Shown here piece after piece: positions 25,178 to 34,679 of a stretch of 64,000 bases of DNA. Numbering within the stretch: position 1 is the first letter of the stretch; each line of letters opens with the position of its first letter. The notes under the pieces are model-generated. The model was not told where the DNA came from and did not search any database. It was given only the letters and a program-made list of their open reading frames with translations. The stretch is from NCBI RefSeq assembly GCF_016428585.1, contig NZ_JAELVR010000001.1:62001-126000 (forward strand), given 5' to 3'. Position numbers and translations under genes: made by a program. The DNA is from Sedimentitalea arenosa (GTDB lineage Bacteria > Pseudomonadota > Alphaproteobacteria > Rhodobacterales > Rhodobacteraceae).

Positions 25178-25376
25178 ATGAGGAAGACAGCAGGGGCAGC
25201 AAACGACCCCAAGCCAACGATAAGCAGGTTTCATACAGGCTTCGACTTCATCAGACCAAGAGATCCGGCGCGCGAGCGAGCAGACATCCCCCCAGGTGGC
25301 GCGCGCGACTGGACACCCCGCACAGCGGGACGAGGGCGGCGGGTTGATCGGTGGCAGCGGATCAACCCGCCGTTTC
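25178..25376 (+). ncRNA. UpsM-like leader RNA upstream of mraZ
   Basis: In Rhodobacter sphaeroides the small RNA UpsM, about 200 nt, is made from the 5' leader of the mraZ/dcw transcript. Here a -10-like CTATAT at 25165-25170 would give a start near 25178, roughly 250 bases before mraZ. A 13-bp hairpin ends at 25372, followed by TTT, giving an RNA of about 200 nt with the same position and size. Primary-sequence identity to UpsM was not checked, so both ends are estimates. Confidence 0.45.
25337..25372 (+). terminator. Strong 13-bp hairpin in the dcw leader (attenuator/terminator candidate)
   Basis: 25337-25349 pairs perfectly with 25360-25372 over 13 bp around a 10-base loop; only three T follow. 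It lies 58 bases before the mraZ start. It could partially terminate the dcw transcript and form the 3' end of a leader RNA, or act as a barrier to exonucleases. Confidence 0.6.
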
Positions 25377-25430
25377 CACATCCGGGGGACGGAAAAACGA
25401 ACGCGGAGCGCGTAATAAGGGGCGAGGCAG

Positions 25431-25949
25431 TTGGGCCGCAGGTTCAGAGGCGAAAGCCACCACAAGGTGGATGCGAAGGGCAGGGTGTCTATCCCGGCCT
25501 CTTTCCGCCGCGTGCTGGAAGCCGGCGACCCGAACTGGCAATCCGGCCTGAACCCCGAACTGGTCATCGTCTATGGCGATCACCGCCGCAAGTTCCTGGA
25601 ATGCTACACGATGGAGGCGATCGACGAGGTCGATAGCAAGATCGATGCGCTGCCGCGCGGCTCGATGCAGCGCAAGGCGCTTCAGCGCATGTTCCATGGC
25701 CAGTCCTTTCCCACCACGGTGGATGAAACCGGGCGGCTGGTGCTGCCCGCCAAGCTGCGCGCCAAGATCGGGCTGGAGGGCGAGGCCTTCTTCATCGCGG
25801 CCGGCGACACGTTCCAGATCTGGAAACCCGAGACCTACGAAACCGAAGAATTGGCCAAGGCCGAGGCCTGGTTGGATGAGCAGCCCGATGACTTTGATCC
25901 GATGGAATTTCTGGACGACGCCGGAACCGGTGCCGCGTCCGGTGCGTGA
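25431..25949 (+). CDS. mraZ: Transcriptional regulator MraZ
   Basis: A 172-residue protein with two AbrB-like repeats: [20 protein letters not shown] near the start and [21 protein letters not shown] in the middle. MraZ forms rings and binds repeats upstream of itself to control the dcw operon. The start is a TTG at 25431: it gives the family N-terminus [12 protein letters not shown] and has AAGGGG eight bases upstream, while no ATG or GTG fits. The C-terminal extension ([11 protein letters not shown]) is acidic. First gene of the cluster, with rsmH starting five bases after its stop. Confidence 0.93.
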   Translation: MGRRFRGESHHKVDAKGRVSIPASFRRVLEAGDPNWQSGLNPELVIVYGDHRRKFLECYTMEAIDEVDSKIDALPRGSMQRKALQRMFHGQSFPTTVDETGRLVLPAKLRAKIGLEGEAFFIAAGDTFQIWKPETYETEELAKAEAWLDEQPDDFDPMEFLDDAGTGAASGA

Positions 25950-25953
25950 GCCG

Positions 25954-26949
25954 ATGGCCGGCGGGGTCAAGCCCGAGGACGCCGGCCCCCATGTTCCCGT
26001 TCTGCTGCGCCCCCTGCTGGAGGCGGTCGCGCCGGTCACCGGGACCTGGCTGGACGGCACGTTCGGTGCGGGCGGCTACACGCGCGGCCTGCTCGCGGCG
26101 GGCGCGGAGCGGGTGATCGCGGTTGACCGCGATCCTCTGGCCTTCGAGATGGCGGCCGACTGGGCCGAAGCGTTCGGCGACCGGATCGTGATGCAGCAGG
26201 GCGTGTTTTCGCAGATGGACGCCTATGCGCAGGATCTCGACGGGGTCGTGCTCGACCTTGGCGTGTCGTCGATGCAGCTGGACCGGGCCGAGCGCGGTTT
26301 TTCCTTCATGAAGGACGGTCCTCTGGACATGCGGATGTCCCAGAGCGGGCCGTCGGCGGCGGACCTGGTCAACGAGGCGGACGAGGCGGCGCTGGCCGAC
26401 ATCCTGTTTCACTATGGCGAGGAACGCGCCAGCCGCCGCATCGCCCGTGCCATCGTGCGCGAGCGGACCGTGGCGCCGATCACCTCGACGCTGCAGTTGG
26501 TCGGGATCATCGAAACCTGCCTGCCGCGCCCCAAGCCGGGCCAGAGCCACCCGGCGACGCGCAGTTTCCAAGCGCTGCGGATCGCGGTGAACGCCGAGTA
26601 TGACGAGCTGTTCCGCGGGCTGATGGCGGCGGAGCGCGCCCTGCGTCCGGGCGGCAAGCTGGCGGTCGTGACCTTTCATTCGGTCGAGGACCGCATGGTC
26701 AAGCGTTTCCTGACGGCGCGGGCCGGGCAGGGCGGCCGCGCCAACCGCTATGCGCCCGATATCGCGCAGGACGCGCCGCAATTCGCGGTGGCGAGCCGCA
26801 AGGCGATCGGGCCGGATGCCGAGGAACTGGCCGTGAACCCGCGCGCGCGCTCGGCCAAGCTGCGCGTGGCGGTGCGCACCGACGCGCCCGCCGGCGAGAT
26901 CGATGCCCGCAGCATCGGGATGCCGCAGCTGAAGGAGGCGCGCCCATGA
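25954..26949 (+). CDS. rsmH: 16S rRNA (cytosine(1402)-N4)-methyltransferase RsmH
   Basis: A 331-residue SAM enzyme. [15 protein letters not shown] and [15 protein letters not shown] form the SAM site, [13 protein letters not shown] and GPLDMRM are diagnostic of RsmH/MraW, and [20 protein letters not shown] closes the fold. It methylates C1402 of 16S rRNA at the P site. The ATG at 25954 is chosen; an in-frame GTG at 25942 overlapping the mraZ stop is possible. Its stop overlaps the ftsL ATG (26946-26949). Confidence 0.95.
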   Translation: MAGGVKPEDAGPHVPVLLRPLLEAVAPVTGTWLDGTFGAGGYTRGLLAAGAERVIAVDRDPLAFEMAADWAEAFGDRIVMQQGVFSQMDAYAQDLDGVVLDLGVSSMQLDRAERGFSFMKDGPLDMRMSQSGPSAADLVNEADEAALADILFHYGEERASRRIARAIVRERTVAPITSTLQLVGIIETCLPRPKPGQSHPATRSFQALRIAVNAEYDELFRGLMAAERALRPGGKLAVVTFHSVEDRMVKRFLTARAGQGGRANRYAPDIAQDAPQFAVASRKAIGPDAEELAVNPRARSAKLRVAVRTDAPAGEIDARSIGMPQLKEARP

Positions 26950-27302
26950 GGAGCCTCGCCTTCGTTCTCGCGGCGCTCGCGGTGTTCGGCCTCGCCTTCT
27001 GGGCCTATCGGGAAAACTATGCCACGCAGCGCGCGCTGTCGGAGGCCCGCAACCTGCAGCGGCAGATCGGCGAGGCGCAGGAGCGGCTGAGCGTGCTGCG
27101 CGCGGAATGGGCCTATCTGAACCGGCCCGACCGCCTGTCGGAACTGGCCGAGATCAATTTCGACCGGCTGGGTCTGCTGCCGCTGCGGCCCGACCAGTTC
27201 GGCCGCGTCGACGAGGTGAGCTTTCCGAACCTCTTGCTGTTGCCGCTGATCGGTCCGGTCGACGTGTCCTCGGCCGCCGCCGGTGAGGAGGAGCCGCTGT
27301 GA
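26946..27302 (+). CDS. ftsL: Cell division protein FtsL
   Basis: A 118-residue bitopic protein. A single N-terminal membrane helix ([19 protein letters not shown]) precedes a coiled-coil periplasmic part ([36 protein letters not shown]), the typical FtsL pattern. It forms a complex with FtsB and FtsQ and helps activate FtsWI septal synthesis. The assignment rests on this layout plus its position between rsmH and ftsI; sequence identity in the family is low. It overlaps both neighbours by four and four bases. Confidence 0.9.
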   Translation: MRSLAFVLAALAVFGLAFWAYRENYATQRALSEARNLQRQIGEAQERLSVLRAEWAYLNRPDRLSELAEINFDRLGLLPLRPDQFGRVDEVSFPNLLLLPLIGPVDVSSAAAGEEEPL

Positions 27303-29083
27303 TCCGCACGCCGCTGCGCCCGCTGGCCCGCATCCTGTCCGCCCGCGCCAAGGGCGAGAACCCCGACAGCATCGAACGCGAGAACATCCGCCGCCGTCAC
27401 GAGGACATGCAGGACCGCTCGCGCGCGCGCGCGGAGGGGCGACTGCTGGTGCTGGGGCTGTTCTTCTTCTGCGCCTTCGCGGTGGTCGGCGCGCGGATGG
27501 GGCTGCTGGCCACCTCCGAGGCGGTCGAACCGCAGGCCAGCGCCGGGGGCACCGCCATCGCCACCCAGCGGGCGGATATCGTGGACCGGGACGGGCGCAT
27601 CCTCGCGACGAATTTCGAAACCCACTCTCTCTATGCCCAGCCGCCGCTGATGGTCGATCCGGTCGCCGCGGCCAAGGGGCTGGCCGAGATCTTTCCGGAT
27701 CTGGACGAAGAGCGGCTGGTGCGCGATTTCACCGGCAAGCGGAAATTTATCTGGATCAAGCGCAAGATCAGCCCCGAGCAGAAACAGGCGGTGCATGACC
27801 TGGGCGATCCGGGCCTGCTGTTCGGTCCGCGCGAGATGCGGCTTTACCCGAATGGCCGGCTGGCGGCCCACGTTCTGGGCGGTGCGAGTTTCGGCAAGGA
27901 GGGCGTGAGCGCCGCCGAGGTGATCGGTGTCGCCGGTGTCGAAAAGCAGTTCGACACCTATCTGCGCGACCCGGCCAACGGCGCCAAGCCGCTGCAGCTG
28001 TCGCTGGACCTGACCGTGCAGGCCGCCGCCGAGGAGGTGCTTCACGGCGGCATGCGGCTGATGAACGCCAAGGGGGCGACCTCGATCCTGATGGATGTGC
28101 ATACCGGCGAGGTCGTGTCGGTGGTGTCGCTGCCGGATTTCGACCCGAACGACCGCCCGCGCCCGCCGGCGAGCGGCGACGACCCCTCGGTCAGCCCGCT
28201 GTTCAACCGGGCGGTCCAGGGGGTCTATGAGCTTGGCTCGACCTTCAAGATCTTTGCCACCGCGCAGGCGATCGACCTGGGGCTGGTCAGCCCGGAAACG
28301 GTGGTCGACATCCGCGGCCCGCTGCGCTGGGGAAAATTCCGCATCCGGGATTTCCGTAATTACGGCAACGAGTTGTCGGTGACCAAGATCATCGTCAAGT
28401 CCTCCAACATCGGCACCGCGCGGCTGGCCCAGCAGATCGGCGTCAAGCGCCAGAAGGAGTTCATGGCCGCGCTCGGGATGCTCGAAGCGACGCCGTTCGA
28501 GATCGTCGAGGCCGCGGGCGGGGCCCCGCTGCTGCCGGCCAACTGGTCCGAGCTGAGCGCGATGACGATTTCCTATGGCCACGGGCTGTCGACCAGCCCG
28601 ATGCACCTGGCCGCGGGCTATGCGGCGATCGCCAATGGCGGCCACTATGTCGCGCCGACGATTCTCAAGAAGGACGGGCCGCAGTACGGGCCGCGCGTGA
28701 TGTCCTCGCAGGCGGCGGCGGCCTCGCGGCGGATGCTGCGCCAGGTGGTGACCGACGGCACGGCGAGCCTGGGCGAGGTGCCCGGCTATGCGGTGGGCGG
28801 CAAGACCGGCACCGCCGACAAGCCGCGTCCGCGCGGCGGCTACTACGAGAACAAGGTGATCGCCACCTTCGCCACCATGTTCCCGGCACATGATCCGAAA
28901 TACGTGCTGGTGGTGACGCTGGACGAACCGTCGGAAAACTCCGGCACCGAGCCGCGCCGCACCGCCGGCTGGACCGCCGTGCCGGTCGCCGCCGAGATGA
29001 TCGGGCGCGTCGCACCGCTGCTGGGACTGAGACCGGATGTTGAACCCGCGACACTGGCTGGTATAACCCTGACCTCGAATTGA
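27299..29083 (+). CDS. ftsI: Penicillin-binding protein 3 / septal transpeptidase FtsI
   Basis: A 594-residue class B PBP. A cytoplasmic N-terminus precedes one membrane helix (about 45-70) and then a pedestal domain (QRADIVDRDGRILATN). The transpeptidase domain has the nucleophile in GSTFK (Ser314), SSN in VKSSNIGTARLA and GGKTGTADK. It cross-links septal peptidoglycan with FtsW. The start is the GTG at 27299, overlapping the ftsL stop (GTGA), which couples translation. Confidence 0.95.
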   Translation: MIRTPLRPLARILSARAKGENPDSIERENIRRRHEDMQDRSRARAEGRLLVLGLFFFCAFAVVGARMGLLATSEAVEPQASAGGTAIATQRADIVDRDGRILATNFETHSLYAQPPLMVDPVAAAKGLAEIFPDLDEERLVRDFTGKRKFIWIKRKISPEQKQAVHDLGDPGLLFGPREMRLYPNGRLAAHVLGGASFGKEGVSAAEVIGVAGVEKQFDTYLRDPANGAKPLQLSLDLTVQAAAEEVLHGGMRLMNAKGATSILMDVHTGEVVSVVSLPDFDPNDRPRPPASGDDPSVSPLFNRAVQGVYELGSTFKIFATAQAIDLGLVSPETVVDIRGPLRWGKFRIRDFRNYGNELSVTKIIVKSSNIGTARLAQQIGVKRQKEFMAALGMLEATPFEIVEAAGGAPLLPANWSELSAMTISYGHGLSTSPMHLAAGYAAIANGGHYVAPTILKKDGPQYGPRVMSSQAAAASRRMLRQVVTDGTASLGEVPGYAVGGKTGTADKPRPRGGYYENKVIATFATMFPAHDPKYVLVVTLDEPSENSGTEPRRTAGWTAVPVAAEMIGRVAPLLGLRPDVEPATLAGITLTSN

Positions 29084-29096
29084 CGGGGATGGTCAC

Positions 29097-30590
29097 ATGA
29101 GCAGCGCTGATTCTCCGGTGGCCAAGTCACTCAGCCAGCTTGCATTGACCGCGCGTGGCGGTGCCGACCCGGTGATCACCGGGATCGCGGTGGACAGCCG
29201 CGACGTGCGCGAGGGATTTCTCTTCGCCGCGCTGCCGGGCAGCAAGGTACACGGCGGCGAGTTCATCCAGTACGCCCTGCGCATGGGCGCGGCCGCGATC
29301 CTGACCGACGAGGAAGGCGCCGCCTTGGCGGAAGCCGAACTGGTGGCCTCGGACGCGGCTCTGGTCGTGAGCGAGACGCCGCGCCAGGCGCTGGCCTTCA
29401 CCGCGGCGCTGTGGTTCGGCGCGCAGCCCGCCATCATGGCGGCGGTCACCGGCACCAACGGCAAGACCTCGATCGCCAGTTTCCTGCGCCAGATCTGGAT
29501 CGAACTGGGCCATGCGGCGGTCAATCTGGGCACCACCGGGGTCGAGGGTGCCTGGGCCGCACCGCTGGCCCATACCACGCCCGAGCCGATCACCCTGCAT
29601 CGCACCCTGGCGCGGGCGGCGGCGCATGGCATCACCCACGCGGCGATGGAAGCGTCGAGCCATGGGCTCGACCAGTGCCGCCTCGACGGTGTCCACCTGA
29701 CCGCGGCCGGCTTCAGCAATTTCTCGCAGGATCACCTCGACTATCACGACACGTTCGAAGCCTATTTCGCGGCCAAGGCCGGGCTGTTCCGCCGCGTGCT
29801 CCCGCCGGAGGGCACCGCGGTCATCAACCTCGACGATGCGCGCGGCCCCGAGATGCGCGCTATCGCCGCCGCACGCGGCCAGCGGGTGATCACCATCGGG
29901 CGCGGGCTTGGCGACATCAGCCTGATGGCGCAGCGCTTCGATGCCACGGGACAGGATCTGCGCTTCGTGCATGACGAGCGCGCCTACCAGGCGCGGTTGA
30001 ACCTGATCGGGGGCTTTCAGGCCGAGAACGTGCTGTTGGCCTGCGGCCTCGCCATTGCCTGCGGCGACGCGCCCGAGGCGGTGTTCGAGACCCTGCCCGA
30101 TCTCGTCACCGTGCGCGGGCGGATGCAGCTGGCGGCCACGCGCGCCAATGGCGCGGCGGTCTTCGTCGATTTCGCCCACACGCCCGACGCCATTGCCACC
30201 GCGCTGGCCGCTTTGCGCCCGCATGTGATGGGCCGCCTGATCGCGGTGATCGGCGCCGGGGGCGACCGGGATGCGAAAAAGCGCCCGCTGATGGGGCGGG
30301 CCGCGGCCGAGAACGCCGACCTGGTGATTGTGACCGACGACAACCCGCGCAGCGAGAACCCGGCCCTGATCCGCGCCGCCGTGCGCGAGGGCGCACCGGA
30401 CGCGACCGAAGTCGGCGACCGGGCCGAGGCGATCCTGCGCGGCGTCGATGCGCTCGGCCCCGGAGACGCGCTGCTGATCGCGGGCAAGGGACACGAGACC
30501 GGCCAGATCGTCGGCGACGACATCCTGCCGTTCGACGATGTGGAACAGGCCAGCGTGGCCGTCGCCGCGCTCGACGGGAGGTTCGCATGA
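29097..30590 (+). CDS. murE: UDP-MurNAc-tripeptide synthetase MurE
   Basis: A 497-residue Mur ligase. The N-terminal UDP-MurNAc-Ala-Glu site region has GIAVDSRDV. The ATP site is AVTGTNGKTSIASF and the central motif MEASSHGLDQ. The C-terminal TDDNPRSENP is the signature of meso-diaminopimelate-adding MurE, so the peptidoglycan is DAP-type. It adds the third amino acid of the stem peptide in the cytoplasm. The start is 14 bases after ftsI; its stop overlaps the murF ATG. Confidence 0.96.
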   Translation: MSSADSPVAKSLSQLALTARGGADPVITGIAVDSRDVREGFLFAALPGSKVHGGEFIQYALRMGAAAILTDEEGAALAEAELVASDAALVVSETPRQALAFTAALWFGAQPAIMAAVTGTNGKTSIASFLRQIWIELGHAAVNLGTTGVEGAWAAPLAHTTPEPITLHRTLARAAAHGITHAAMEASSHGLDQCRLDGVHLTAAGFSNFSQDHLDYHDTFEAYFAAKAGLFRRVLPPEGTAVINLDDARGPEMRAIAAARGQRVITIGRGLGDISLMAQRFDATGQDLRFVHDERAYQARLNLIGGFQAENVLLACGLAIACGDAPEAVFETLPDLVTVRGRMQLAATRANGAAVFVDFAHTPDAIATALAALRPHVMGRLIAVIGAGGDRDAKKRPLMGRAAAENADLVIVTDDNPRSENPALIRAAVREGAPDATEVGDRAEAILRGVDALGPGDALLIAGKGHETGQIVGDDILPFDDVEQASVAVAALDGRFA

Positions 30591-32008
30591 CGCTCTGGAC
30601 CGCGGCCGAGGCCGAAAAGGCCACCGGCGGGCGCAGCACGGGCGACTGGAGTGCGACCGGCGTGTCGATCGACACCCGCACCCTGCAGCCCGGCGACCTG
30701 TTCGTGGCGCTGACGGCCGCGCGCGATGGTCATGAGTTCGTCGCCGGCGCGCTTCGGACGGGTGCGGCGGCCGCGCTCGTCAGCCGCGTCCCCGAGGGCC
30801 TGCCGGCCGATGCGCCGCTGCTGCTGGTGCCCGACGTGCAGGCCGCGCTCGAAGCGCTCGGCCGGGCCGGACGCGCCCGCACCGGCGCCCGCGTGGTCGC
30901 CGTCACCGGCAGTGTCGGCAAGACCTCGACCAAGGAAATGCTGGCCCGGATGCTGGGCGATCAGGGCAGCGCCCATGCCAGTGTCGCCAGTTACAACAAC
31001 CATTGGGGCGTGCCGCTGACGCTGGCCCGGATGCCGCAGGAGACCGATTTCGCGGTGATCGAGATCGGCATGAACCACCCGGGCGAGATCGCGCCGCTGG
31101 CCCGGATGGCGCGCCCGCACGTGGCGATGATCACCACCGTCGCCGCCGCCCATCTCGAGGCCTTCGAGTCGATCGAGGGAATCGCCGTCGAAAAGGCGTC
31201 GATCCTGGACGGTCTGGAAGCCGGCGGCACCGCGATCCTCAACGCCGATATCGCGCAAAGCACGATCCTGTTCGACAAGGCCCGCGCGGTCGGCGCCAAA
31301 GCCATCGGCTTCGGACGCAAGGCGCGCGACTACCGGCTGCGCGACGTGACCGTCCGGGGCGACGCCACCGTCGCCCGCGCCGAGGTCGACGGGCAGGAGG
31401 TGATCTTCAAGATCGCGACCGCCGGGCAGCATTTCGCGATGAACGGGCTCGGCGCGCTGGCCGCCTGTGCGGCGCTGGGCGCAGACCCGGCGCTGGCCGC
31501 GATCAGCCTCGGGCGCTGGTCGCCCTACAAGGGGCGCGGGGTGCGCGAGCGAATCGTGCTCGATCCCGTCGTCGGCCTCGCGCTGACGCTGCTGGATGAT
31601 TCCTACAACGCCAACCCGACCTCGATGTCCGCCGCGCTCGACGTGCTGGCCGCGACCCCGGTCGAGTCCGGCCGCCGGATTGCGATCCTCGGCGACATGA
31701 AGGAACTGGGCCCCGATGCCGAAGCGCTGCACGCCGCCCTGGCCGAACTGCCGGCGATGGACGCGATAGACCGCGTCTATTGTGTCGGGCCGCTGATGCG
31801 GGCGCTTCACGCGGCCCTGCCGGCGGACAAGCGCGCCGGCTGGCACGCCCAAAGCGACGATGTGCCGGCCGCGCTGCGCGGCCGCCTGCATGGCGGCGAC
31901 GCGGTTCTGGTCAAGGCCTCGCTCAGCATGAACCTCGGCCCGGTCGTTGACGCGATCCGCAAAATGGGCCATGCCGAACACGAACCCGTGACACAAGATG
32001 ATGAGTAG
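30587..32008 (+). CDS. murF: UDP-MurNAc-tripeptide-D-Ala-D-Ala ligase MurF
   Basis: A 473-residue Mur ligase that adds D-Ala-D-Ala to the tripeptide. Motifs are [18 protein letters not shown] at the N-terminus, [19 protein letters not shown] at the ATP site, [16 protein letters not shown], and [15 protein letters not shown] in the C-terminal half. It overlaps murE by four bases (30587-30590) and is followed 12 bases later by mraY, within the same operon. Confidence 0.95.
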   Translation: MTLWTAAEAEKATGGRSTGDWSATGVSIDTRTLQPGDLFVALTAARDGHEFVAGALRTGAAAALVSRVPEGLPADAPLLLVPDVQAALEALGRAGRARTGARVVAVTGSVGKTSTKEMLARMLGDQGSAHASVASYNNHWGVPLTLARMPQETDFAVIEIGMNHPGEIAPLARMARPHVAMITTVAAAHLEAFESIEGIAVEKASILDGLEAGGTAILNADIAQSTILFDKARAVGAKAIGFGRKARDYRLRDVTVRGDATVARAEVDGQEVIFKIATAGQHFAMNGLGALAACAALGADPALAAISLGRWSPYKGRGVRERIVLDPVVGLALTLLDDSYNANPTSMSAALDVLAATPVESGRRIAILGDMKELGPDAEALHAALAELPAMDAIDRVYCVGPLMRALHAALPADKRAGWHAQSDDVPAALRGRLHGGDAVLVKASLSMNLGPVVDAIRKMGHAEHEPVTQDDE

Positions 32009-32019
32009 GACCCGCTGAC

Positions 32020-33102
32020 ATGCTCTACTGGTTGACGGCGCTGTCGGACGGGGGGGATGTGTTCAACCTCTTCCGCTATATCACCTTCCGCGCCGGGGGC
32101 GCCTTCCTGACCGCCCTGATCTTCGGCTTCCTGTTCGGCAAGCCGCTGATCGAGGTGCTGCGCCGGCGGCAGGGAAAAGGCCAGCCGATCCGCGACGACG
32201 GGCCCGAGGGGCACTTCGTCAAGGCCGGAACGCCGACGATGGGCGGATTGCTGATCGTCGGGGCGCTGGTCACCGCGACCCTGCTCTGGGCGCGACTCGA
32301 CAATCCCTTCGTCTGGCTGGTGCTGTTCGTCACGCTCAGCTTCGCGATCATCGGCTTCGCCGACGATTACGCCAAGGTCAGCAAGCAGAACACGTCGGGC
32401 GTGCCCGGCAAGCTGCGCCTGGCGCTCGGGATCCTGATCGCCGTGATCGCGGCCTACTGGGCGGCGGAGTTTCACCCGCCGGAGCTGCAGGGCCAACTCG
32501 CGCTGCCGGTGTTCAAGGACACGCTGATCAATCTCGGCTATTTCTACATCCCGTTCTCGGTCTGCGTGATCGTCGGCGCCGCCAACGCGGTGAACCTCAC
32601 GGACGGGCTCGACGGGCTGGCGATCATGCCGGTGATGATCGCGGCGTCCACCCTCGGTGTCATCGCCTACGCGGTCGGGCGGGTCGACTTCACCGAATAT
32701 CTCGACGTCCACTACGTGCCGGGAACCGGGGAAATCCTGATCTTCACCGCCGCGCTGTTCGGCGGCGGCCTCGGGTTTCTCTGGTACAATGCGCCGCCCG
32801 CGGCCGTCTTCATGGGCGACACCGGCAGCCTCGCGCTCGGCGGCGCGCTCGGGGCCATCGCCATCGTCACCAAGCACGAACTGGTGCTGGCCATCGTCGG
32901 GGGACTCTTCGTCGTCGAAGCCCTCAGCGTGATCGTCCAGGTGCTCTATTTCAAATCGACGGGAAAACGCGTCTTCCTGATGGCCCCGATCCACCACCAC
33001 TACGAAAAGAAGGGCTGGGCCGAGCCGACCATCGTCATCCGCTTCTGGATCATCTCGCTGATCCTCGCGATGATCGGTCTGGCGACGCTCAAGGTGCGCT
33101 GA
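32020..33102 (+). CDS. mraY: Phospho-MurNAc-pentapeptide transferase MraY
   Basis: A 360-residue membrane enzyme with about ten helices. Catalytic motifs are [16 protein letters not shown] (the Asp-Asp pair), [28 protein letters not shown] and the His-rich loop [11 protein letters not shown]. It attaches phospho-MurNAc-pentapeptide to undecaprenyl phosphate, giving lipid I. A dispersed hairpin element separates its stop from murD. Confidence 0.96.
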   Translation: MLYWLTALSDGGDVFNLFRYITFRAGGAFLTALIFGFLFGKPLIEVLRRRQGKGQPIRDDGPEGHFVKAGTPTMGGLLIVGALVTATLLWARLDNPFVWLVLFVTLSFAIIGFADDYAKVSKQNTSGVPGKLRLALGILIAVIAAYWAAEFHPPELQGQLALPVFKDTLINLGYFYIPFSVCVIVGAANAVNLTDGLDGLAIMPVMIAASTLGVIAYAVGRVDFTEYLDVHYVPGTGEILIFTAALFGGGLGFLWYNAPPAAVFMGDTGSLALGGALGAIAIVTKHELVLAIVGGLFVVEALSVIVQVLYFKSTGKRVFLMAPIHHHYEKKGWAEPTIVIRFWIISLILAMIGLATLKVR

Positions 33103-33122
33103 TGGCGCCGGCGCTCCCGCCG

Positions 33123-33187
33123 TTTCATCTTCGGAGAAATACTCCGGGGGAGTCCGCCGTAGGCGGACGGGGGCAGCGCCCCCGCCG
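33123..33187 (+). repeat. Dispersed three-hairpin intergenic element, copy A
   Basis: The element runs TTTCATCTTC, AAATACTCC, then three adjacent palindromes: ACTCC-GGG-GGAGT, TCCGCC-GTA-GGCGGA and GGGGGC-AGC-GCCCCC. Related copies are at 34597, 53346, 53409, 58401 and 60331. This copy sits inside the dcw operon between mraY and murD, so it is transcribed and could tune message stability or murD expression. Confidence 0.85.
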
Positions 33188-33196
33188 GGTCCGGCC

Positions 33197-34597
33197 ATGA
33201 TTCCGGCGCGCGGGGTCGACGGCGCCCGCGTCGCCCTGCTGGGTCTGGGCCGCTCGGGCCTCGCCGCGGCGCGCAGCCTGCGCGCGGGCGGGGCGGACCC
33301 GCTCTGCTGGGACGACAACCCCGACGCCCGCACCCGCGCCGAGGCCGAGGGCTTCGCCTGCACCGACCTGCGCCGCGATGGCGCCTTTGACGAGGTCGCC
33401 TTCCTGCTGCTGTCGCCGGGGATCCCGCACCTCTATCCCGCGCCCAACCCGGTGGTTACGGCGGCCCTGGCCGCCGGGGTGCCCGTCGACAACGATATCG
33501 GGCTCTTCTTCCGCTCCTTCGCGACGGCCGATTGGGACGGGTTCGACACGACGCCCCGGATCGTCGCGGTGACCGGGTCCAACGGCAAGTCCACGACCTC
33601 GGCCTTGATTCATCACATCCTCACCTGCGCGCATCGCCCGGCGCAACTGGCGGGCAATATCGGGCGCGGGGTGCTGGATATCGAGCCGGCCGTCGACGGC
33701 GAGGTGGTGGTGCTGGAGCTCAGCAGCTACCAGACCGAACTGGCCCGAGCGTTGACTCCGGACATCGCGGTCTTCACCAACCTGTCGCCCGACCACCTGG
33801 ACCGGCATGGCGGCATGGGCGGTTATTTCGCGGCCAAGCGGCGTCTCTTCTCCGAGGGCGGTCCCGACCGCGCGGTGATCGGGGTGGACGAACCCGAGGG
33901 CCGCTTCCTGGCCGGTCAGATGGCCGAGGGGCCGGCCGACGACCGGGTGATCCGGGTCTCGGTCGCGGGCAAGCTCACCGGCCCGGGCTGGTCGGTGGTC
34001 GCGCGCAAGGGGTTTCTCGTCGAGATGCGCAAGGGGCGGCAGGCGGCGTCGATCGATCTGCGCCCGATCACCGGGTTGCCCGGCGTGCACAATCACCAGA
34101 ACGCCTGCTGCGCCTATGCGACCTGCCGCGCGCTCGGCCTCGCGCCCCGCGTGATCGAGGCGGGGTTCAGGAGCTATCCCGGGCTGCCGCATCGCAGCCA
34201 GATCGTCGCGCAGGCGGGCGGGGTGCTCTACGTCAACGACAGCAAGGCGACAAATGTCGACAGTGCCGCCAAGGCGCTGAGCGCTTTTCCGAACATCCGC
34301 TGGATCTGCGGCGGGTTGGAAAAGGAGGGCGGGCTGGCCGGGCTCGCGGCGGCGACAGGATCGGTTCTGAAAGCCTATGTGATCGGGCGCGAGGCAGCCG
34401 GCTTCGCGGTCCAGCTGAACGTACCGACAGAGATCTGCGGCACGATGGACGAAGCCGTGGCCCGGGCGATGAGCGAGGCCGCGCCGGGCGACACGGTGCT
34501 GCTGGCTCCGGCGGCGGCGAGTTTCGACCAGTATGACAATTTCGAGCAGCGCGGCGACGATTTCACCGCGCGGGTCAGGCAGCGGCTGGACAGATAG
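33197..34597 (+). CDS. murD: UDP-MurNAc-Ala-D-Glu ligase MurD
   Basis: A 466-residue Mur ligase. The Rossmann start [22 protein letters not shown] binds UDP-MurNAc-Ala. [19 protein letters not shown] is the ATP site, LSSYQTE and [11 protein letters not shown] the central motifs, and [17 protein letters not shown] the C-terminal domain signature. It adds D-glutamate. No strong Shine-Dalgarno sequence precedes the ATG; the upstream bases belong to repeat copy A. A second repeat copy starts at its stop codon. Confidence 0.95.
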   Translation: MIPARGVDGARVALLGLGRSGLAAARSLRAGGADPLCWDDNPDARTRAEAEGFACTDLRRDGAFDEVAFLLLSPGIPHLYPAPNPVVTAALAAGVPVDNDIGLFFRSFATADWDGFDTTPRIVAVTGSNGKSTTSALIHHILTCAHRPAQLAGNIGRGVLDIEPAVDGEVVVLELSSYQTELARALTPDIAVFTNLSPDHLDRHGGMGGYFAAKRRLFSEGGPDRAVIGVDEPEGRFLAGQMAEGPADDRVIRVSVAGKLTGPGWSVVARKGFLVEMRKGRQAASIDLRPITGLPGVHNHQNACCAYATCRALGLAPRVIEAGFRSYPGLPHRSQIVAQAGGVLYVNDSKATNVDSAAKALSAFPNIRWICGGLEKEGGLAGLAAATGSVLKAYVIGREAAGFAVQLNVPTEICGTMDEAVARAMSEAAPGDTVLLAPAAASFDQYDNFEQRGDDFTARVRQRLDR

Positions 34598-34657
34598 GGG
34601 GCGCTGCCCCCGTCCGCCTGCGGCGGACTCCCCCGGAGTATTGTGGCGAAGATGAAG
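34597..34657 (-). repeat. Dispersed three-hairpin intergenic element, copy B (inverted)
   Basis: The same element as copy A in opposite orientation, starting at the last base of the murD stop codon and ending about 20 bases before the stop of the convergent flavoprotein gene. The GGGGGC-type hairpin is at the murD side and the TTCATCTTC end at the right. All three palindromes are present. Confidence 0.85.
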
Positions 34658-34679
34658 CGGTGGTGGTCTCGGCGCGGAG

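Noticed and set aside
25121-25567. A 148-codon minus-strand frame over the mraZ leader
   Set aside because: It runs antisense into mraZ and through the strong leader hairpin; no family match.
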